Positions 59,510-64,000 of a stretch of 64,000 nucleotides of DNA are shown here, piece by piece. Below the pieces are notes generated by a model. The model made no database searches. It was not told where the DNA came from and saw only the letters and a list, made by a program, of their open reading frames with translations. The DNA is taken from contig JAMZNZ010000003.1 of NCBI GenBank assembly GCA_024178355.1, forward strand, positions 452,527-516,526, in the 5' to 3' direction. A program made the position numbers and the translations under genes. Source of the stretch: Maricaulaceae bacterium EIL42A08. Its GTDB lineage: Bacteria; Pseudomonadota; Alphaproteobacteria; Caulobacterales; Maricaulaceae. Each line of letters begins with the position of its first letter. The first letter of the stretch is position 1.

Positions 59510-60493
59510 ATGGACGACGTTTCTTCGATACGCCACGACGCAAGGCGGTCCACGTCATACGAAGAAACACGGACGCAGCCTGACCGGGCCTTCAACCAGT
59601 TCGCTAGCGCCGTTCGGAATGTTTATCCCGAGCAGTTTGATGGCAACCTCAATATGCGTCGTTCTTACAAGGCGTTTCGCAGGATCAAAGACCTGATCAC
59701 CCTTCGCACCCGCTTTCAGGTACTTGGGATGATATCGCTGGTTCTCGGGTTGATCTCAGGTGTGGTTTCATTTGGTGCCAATTGGTCATCTCTGATCGCT
59801 AACGCACAGCTGTACCTATCAATCGGTGAGTACATCTTGTGGGCCGCTGGGCTCACATCTGTTGGGTACGCTGAGTTCGGCTTGAGGCGGGAAATCCGAA
59901 CCCGCGTTGAAGCGCTTGAGAAGATAACAACCGATAGTCTGACCCACAGGACTTTGTACTTTGGGTCCGCCCAGTACAGCATCCGTTTGGGCGATGAAGG
60001 GCTACATTATTCCGCCAATCGGTTATCGGCCTTCATAAGCTACTGGGCTATCGATCTTGAAAAATTCATTGATCAGAATGGCTTTCCCAAAATCGATATA
60101 GCGCCATTCAGGGATGTGAGGCTGAGTGATGTAAAGTCGGGTCGTGCTGATGGTGAAGAGTTTAAAGAGTTCTTCAAAACTCTGACAGATTGGTTCGTTG
60201 AGGATCAGCGGCCCAATTCAATCGCACTCCCGCTTGTTACTGAAGACAGCTACCTGCATCCAAAATTTCGGAAAGCCGCTAACGACAAGAAGGGGGCCAA
60301 GAAACCCACTGAGGGCCCGGTGCGGCTCAAGTCTGAAACCCTGATCATTCCGTTATCACCCTTTGGCTCTAACAGAGACAGCGACATCAACCCGGTGGAG
60401 TTCACCATATGCCTCTATTTCGCAATCCGGCGTGCTCACCTTGATCGCATCAAGATGCGTGTTCACAAGATCGAAGCGACCAAAGCCGACTAG
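59510..60493 (+). CDS. Two-helix membrane protein of unknown function
   Basis: A 327-residue protein. A basic N terminus (~1-65) precedes two close membrane helices (~70-90 and ~101-121) and a long cytosolic-type part with a short coiled-coil region (~125-145). No enzyme motif is seen. Its TAG stop overlaps a GTG start (TAGTG) of the next gene. It begins the GC-intermediate cargo of the element and its role is unknown. Confidence 0.7.
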   Translation: MDDVSSIRHDARRSTSYEETRTQPDRAFNQFASAVRNVYPEQFDGNLNMRRSYKAFRRIKDLITLRTRFQVLGMISLVLGLISGVVSFGANWSSLIANAQLYLSIGEYILWAAGLTSVGYAEFGLRREIRTRVEALEKITTDSLTHRTLYFGSAQYSIRLGDEGLHYSANRLSAFISYWAIDLEKFIDQNGFPKIDIAPFRDVRLSDVKSGRADGEEFKEFFKTLTDWFVEDQRPNSIALPLVTEDSYLHPKFRKAANDKKGAKKPTEGPVRLKSETLIIPLSPFGSNRDSDINPVEFTICLYFAIRRAHLDRIKMRVHKIEATKAD

Positions 60494-61149
60494 TGTTTGG
60501 GCTGGGCAAGAAAGATAAAGACGGTCGTCAGGTTCGTATCGAACATCGCAGTAAGCATGTTCGTGCGTCTCGAACCGGTGGTGTTGCTGCACGCGTTGAG
60601 AAGAAGATCGGTCCTGTCAATGCGACCGCCAACACATCAAAAGGCATCAGGCTTTCAACAAGAGTAGCTAGAGGTACGCATGTCGCCCTCCAGAGTGGTC
60701 GCTTTCGGCTGATTGGTAGATGGAAAGCCGGTCCCATGGGCTTCAATCTTTCCAAATCAGGTGCCAGTGCATCTTTGCGGACGCAGACAGGGACATTGAA
60801 TTTTATCAAACCCCAGTACTCGTCATTTAAGGTGGCTGGCGTGCAGGTCAGAGGCCGCAAGGCCGCCTACGCCCAAATCATCGTAATGTTGCTGATGGTG
60901 GCAGGCTGGTTAGCCGTGCTGACCTTCAGGCTGGCGGTATTCCTTTCATGGATAATTTATCTGGTTGCCAGCTTCGTTTTCGATTTCATCAAGGGCTTCA
61001 TCAAAGGGTCGCGATCCGTGCCTACACCAAATCAAGCTGATAATCACAACAATGATCCCACTTGGTTATTCGCCTTAAATGGTGTGAATAATCGCCTAAT
61101 GGGTGTTTTTAGGGGAATTCGTCATACGTATTCATTAGGCTTGCGCTAA
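60493..61149 (+). CDS. Membrane protein with tandem DUF4236-like units
   Basis: A 218-residue protein starting at GTG. The basic N-terminal part contains two similar units: I-G-P-V-N-A-T-A-N-T-S-K-G-I-R-L-S (~39-55) and A-G-P-M-G-F-N-L-S-K-S-G-A-S-A-S (~79-94). The second matches the G-P-x-x-x-N-x-S-K-S-G core of DUF4236. Helices follow near 127-147 and 150-165. It is coupled to the preceding gene. The end overlaps the convergent unknown gene by 41 bases. Confidence 0.68.
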   Translation: MFGLGKKDKDGRQVRIEHRSKHVRASRTGGVAARVEKKIGPVNATANTSKGIRLSTRVARGTHVALQSGRFRLIGRWKAGPMGFNLSKSGASASLRTQTGTLNFIKPQYSSFKVAGVQVRGRKAAYAQIIVMLLMVAGWLAVLTFRLAVFLSWIIYLVASFVFDFIKGFIKGSRSVPTPNQADNHNNDPTWLFALNGVNNRLMGVFRGIRHTYSLGLR

Positions 61150-62212
61150 AATTCCGCAATAAATCAAAGGCCGCACTGACGTCCATGTTTTTTCCATGGT
61201 TTTTTGAGTGAAAAACCCAATAAGAAGTAATGTGTGTGATCGCTGAAATTCGACACCCAATATTATTAAACATATCAGGAGCAGATAACAAAAAAACCCT
61301 TAGCTGATCTGGGTTTTTTGTTCTCAAAAATACATCATAATTTCTGTCATATTCGTTCATAGATTTCTCAAGAGATTTATACCGATCGATAAGCTTTTTC
61401 ACAATAAAGCCTTGTATTTTCTTGATCTCTTTCTGATCTTCAGATCTAGCACCGATAATGTTGAGTGTAGAGAATTCATTTATAAAATGATTGATTTTTA
61501 TAGCCAACTGAGACATTTGCCAGTCATAGTATAGTATACCTTTCCAGCCAAACATGCCGCGATTGAAATTTTCCAGGTTGATTTTTAAGGCCGCCTGTAA
61601 AAGCGCTCGCTTATTATTATCGCTAGCTTCATCTGACATGATCGTAGAAACAAACCTATCGGCTTGCTCTTTGGTTGTAGAGTTTGTTTGCCCCGTAGCC
61701 ATACTTACGAGAGGTCTAATTCGGTCGGAGACGTAGCTTCTGAGCCTAAATAGTTCGTGATCTGTAACCTTGAAATATTCTGGATGGATTGTTCGATCAA
61801 AAGATAAAAGCGATTCATGCATTAAAAAGGGATCGAACGACGGAGCTTCACCCAAAATTGATATTAACTCCCAATCTCGCTTCGAGATCTGAGACTCGTG
61901 CACGCCTAAAAAGTTTGATAGCTTTCTTTTAAAGTCATGCTCTTCAATAAAAATTGAATGTCCGCCACAGGTGAGGTCAGAGCGATCGATTGGAAATACA
62001 ATCTTTGTCGCAATATGAGTTTCTTTTGATAGAAATCTCTCTTCGTGAGATCTAGGTGCGTGTTTGATGATGAAGCAGTTATTTAAAATGTCATGATCAA
62101 AGAGTTTACGTTTTGACGGGGCAAAGTGTTCTTCGGTTTGCGTTGTGGATAGTATATCGAAAATTCTCGGCGTAGCGCCTCCGACTTTAACAAGAGAAAG
62201 ATTATTATTCAC
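61109..62212 (-). CDS. AT-rich diverged paralogue of the 374-residue unknown protein
   Basis: A 367-residue protein, collinear with the product of 44,922-46,046: shared C-G-G-H-S-I-F-I-E, P-S-F-D-P-F-L-M-H-E, F-G-W-K-G-I-L-Y-Y-D-W and H-I-T-S-Y-W-V-F-H-S-K-N-H in the same order and spacing. Its AT-rich codon use differs strongly from that gene, so it was probably acquired, not recently duplicated. It lies on the same strand as the flagellin-like gene, 114 bases downstream of it. No known domain. Confidence 0.78.
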   Translation of the reverse strand: MNNNLSLVKVGGATPRIFDILSTTQTEEHFAPSKRKLFDHDILNNCFIIKHAPRSHEERFLSKETHIATKIVFPIDRSDLTCGGHSIFIEEHDFKRKLSNFLGVHESQISKRDWELISILGEAPSFDPFLMHESLLSFDRTIHPEYFKVTDHELFRLRSYVSDRIRPLVSMATGQTNSTTKEQADRFVSTIMSDEASDNNKRALLQAALKINLENFNRGMFGWKGILYYDWQMSQLAIKINHFINEFSTLNIIGARSEDQKEIKKIQGFIVKKLIDRYKSLEKSMNEYDRNYDVFLRTKNPDQLRVFLLSAPDMFNNIGCRISAITHITSYWVFHSKNHGKNMDVSAAFDLLRNFSASLMNTYDEFP

Positions 62213-62326
62213 TTAGAAAACGAGCCCATAAAAATTTGTCCATTGGTATGTGAAATAAAAAACATCAAATTGGATCATGAAGATCAAATTGAGTTTCTCA
62301 AAGTCCCCGTTTGCATCCTTAAGTGA
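62213..62326. other. AT-rich spacer between flagellin-like and paralogue genes
   Basis: A 114-base gap with strong AT bias. I see no hairpin terminator, so cotranscription across it is possible. Confidence 0.4.
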
Positions 62327-63874
62327 TTACGGCCAGCTGCTTAATGAAGGTCGCATAAGGCCGAGGGGTAAATCGGCACTTTGTGTGCCAGCGGTTTCAA
62401 GGCCCACGGGGCGGAAGCTGCCGATATTTATGGCGTCAAAGAGACCAAGCGCATTCGAGAATAAGCTGGTCTGCGCAGACAATGTAATGGTTTGGGTTTT
62501 CACCATCGCTTGAGCCAGTTGCTCGCGCACTTCACCAGCAGCCCGTAATGCGCCGAGGCGATCAATATCTTTGTTCGCTAAGCGCGCGGTAGCGCTGTCA
62601 ATGGCATCCACCATGCGCTGCTGGATCCGGGATTTGAGTTCAGCTGAACGGGCCGCACTGCCAAAGGAGGCTTCAACGGCTGCGAGGCTTTTGACGGACT
62701 GTTGTAGGTCGACACCAACCAAGTCCCATCGCCCAGAGTCTCGCCAATTGCTCCAGTTTTGCACTCCGATAGCGGACCATCTATCAGCTTTCTGTATCTC
62801 GGCTTTGGGCAGTGCAACAGCATAAATGGAGACGTCATCCTGCACACCGTTTCCTTCGAACCAGATTCGCTTTGTATTACTCTCATCGCCACCAATTGGA
62901 TTGGTTAACATAAATTTGGCGAAAATTTCCCCGTCCTTGTAAGCCGACGCGGAGCCGTTTTGATCTATTGATAATGCAAATCGAAACCATCCATCTCCAG
63001 TTTCGGCAGTTTGCTCTAACCAAGTGCCATTATGAGAAATGTATAGCAGTCCGTGCTCAAGATGGAATTTAATATCATCTGTGTTATTCGTGAACCGTAG
63101 TGCACTGACTGTAGAGGGTGAGTTTTCCGGACTTATGGCCCCCTCCTTGAGAGACATGCTTACAGTAATTTCATTCATGGCCGCATTTGCCCCGTTGAGT
63201 AGGTATTCTACCCGACTGTCCTTGAGCGCTTGGCCTCCACTAGCCCCTTCGCCATATTTCGGTGGATCTCCTAAAATCGTTGGTGGAGGGAGCGAGGCAA
63301 ATCCATGATGGGATTCTGCAGCAGTGCTGTCATCGAAAGCTATAGTGTACTGAAGGCGCTCATGCAGTCCAACCGAGAGGATAATGCCTTTATTCAGACG
63401 TAGGTCCCTAGCCTCGATCACTTGCCCATCTGGCAGTTCCAGATCGCCGGAGATTTGTGCTGCATCGGGATTGAGGAGGTTTCGGCCCCAGAAGCTGGCC
63501 ATCTCAGTCAGTTCATCAATGCGAGCGCCAAGCTTGTCGAGTTCATTTGTGAGGCTGGTGCGCATTTCGGCGGACAAGCTTTGGTCCTGCAGCTCCGCGG
63601 CCACAGACATCATCTTGTTAAGGATGTCATTGATCCCATCTGTTGTGGCGAGTGTGACATCCAGCAAGCCATCGATGCGCTCAAGTGAACGCACATCGTT
63701 GAGCCGGCTGATCTTGCTGCTCATAGCTTTGATGGCTGTACCTGCAGTGACGGCATCATCACGATAGGTGGGTCGCTCACCATAGCTGGTGGCGACTTTA
63801 GTGGCTTGAGTTGTTGAAGCACGCGCCGCCCCAACTGCTGCAAGGGACGGGGCGTAGGAAGAGATATCGACCAT
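62327..63874 (-). CDS. Flagellin-type protein with inserted laminin-G-like domain
   Basis: A 515-residue protein. The N-terminal flagellin core (~40-135) reads R-S-L-E-R-I-D-G-L-L-D-V-T-L-A-T-T-D-G-I-N-D-I-L ... F-W-G-R-N-L-L. A long insert (~145-390) shows beta sheets of a concanavalin/LamG fold (ALRFTNNTDDIKFHLEHG, WFRFALSIDQNGSASAYKDG, RIWFEGNG). The C-terminal core (~415-485) ends L-S-A-Q-T-S-L-F-S-N-A-L. It probably builds a surface filament with a sugar-binding-like decoration. The start is at 63874. Confidence 0.8.
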   Translation of the reverse strand: MVDISSYAPSLAAVGAARASTTQATKVATSYGERPTYRDDAVTAGTAIKAMSSKISRLNDVRSLERIDGLLDVTLATTDGINDILNKMMSVAAELQDQSLSAEMRTSLTNELDKLGARIDELTEMASFWGRNLLNPDAAQISGDLELPDGQVIEARDLRLNKGIILSVGLHERLQYTIAFDDSTAAESHHGFASLPPPTILGDPPKYGEGASGGQALKDSRVEYLLNGANAAMNEITVSMSLKEGAISPENSPSTVSALRFTNNTDDIKFHLEHGLLYISHNGTWLEQTAETGDGWFRFALSIDQNGSASAYKDGEIFAKFMLTNPIGGDESNTKRIWFEGNGVQDDVSIYAVALPKAEIQKADRWSAIGVQNWSNWRDSGRWDLVGVDLQQSVKSLAAVEASFGSAARSAELKSRIQQRMVDAIDSATARLANKDIDRLGALRAAGEVREQLAQAMVKTQTITLSAQTSLFSNALGLFDAINIGSFRPVGLETAGTQSADLPLGLMRPSLSSWP

Positions 63875-63941
63875 AACGCACCGAACGGTTTTTAACCGCT
63901 GCACCCTAAGTCGGGCCGATTGATAGACGCTTCCCATCGAG

Positions 63942-63956
63942 GCAAAAAAGGTGCGT
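63942..63956 (-). promoter_or_regulatory. Candidate sigma-54 promoter of the flagellin-like gene
   Basis: On the minus strand ACGCACC-N4-TTGC appears about 68 bases before the start codon. It matches the -12 TTGC and four or five of seven -24 positions of TGGCACG, though the first G of the -24 GG pair is missing. Flagellins in this class are commonly sigma-54 dependent. Confidence 0.35.
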
Positions 63957-64000
63957 AACCACAATCGAATGTGGTGCAGGGGTCTTCTGAATTGTCAGCG

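Noticed and set aside
1-64000. CRISPR arrays, rRNA genes and complete insertion sequences
   Set aside because: I saw no regularly spaced repeats, no rRNA-like conserved blocks and no transposase-type DDE ORF; the recombinase at 52.6-53.8 kb is an integrase.

Overview
The window is mostly GC-rich, densely packed chromosomal DNA of an alphaproteobacterium. The best guess is a stalked or marine lineage of the Maricaulales/Hyphomonadaceae/Caulobacterales. The signs are a TacA-like sigma-54 regulator, a TipF-like degenerate EAL protein, a GapR-family protein, the split pntAA/pntAB/pntB transhydrogenase, an aa3-type oxidase subunit IV, PhaR/PhaB, and a TonB receptor beside a PhoD phosphatase. No species can be fixed from the sequence alone.

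Region 1 (1-25,630) holds a glycerol kinase cut by the window edge, a hotdog thioesterase, the transhydrogenase operon with an unlisted 45-residue lipoprotein gene inside it, a cytochrome oxidase small subunit, two alpha/beta hydrolases, and a two-gene unit with an outer-membrane barrel. It also holds the TacA-like regulator, a winged-helix/TPR regulator, a beta-lactamase-fold hydrolase, GapR, L36, a lytic transglycosylase, an MFS transporter, a His-rich DUF305 protein with an LVIVD protein, a BASS transporter and RluD. Three families of short palindromic repeats lie between genes.

Region 2 (25,630-52,570) starts with a TonB-dependent receptor under a four-repeat Pho-box-like array and a PhoD phosphatase, suggesting a phosphate-starvation unit. 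SppA, FolE, CysS, a GST, an Fe-S scaffold protein, YidD, glycosyltransferases (including an ArnT-like GT39 divergent from a DPM-like GT2) and HMG-CoA lyase follow. Next come PhaR/PhaB with CTGC-type dyads between them, an unknown 374-residue protein, a Zur-like Fur protein, the TipF-like protein, a TIGR01459 HAD, a SIMPL protein, a ChrR-like cupin and an amine-oxidase-like flavoprotein.

Region 3 (52,574 to about 62,300) looks like an integrative element in a tRNA(CAU) gene. A tyrosine recombinase reads antisense into the tRNA, followed by an AlpA-like protein, a candidate HUH/Gp2-type replication protein, and AT-rich unknown genes. These include a PcfJ-like protein followed by a broken phosphatase fragment, a secreted EEP-nuclease lipoprotein pair, and a two-gene membrane unit with a DUF4236-like duplication. 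Near its right side is a diverged, AT-rich paralogue of the 374-residue unknown protein of region 2. It is followed on the same strand by a flagellin-type protein carrying an inserted laminin-G-like domain. No right attachment site was found, so the true right border is unknown and may lie outside the window.
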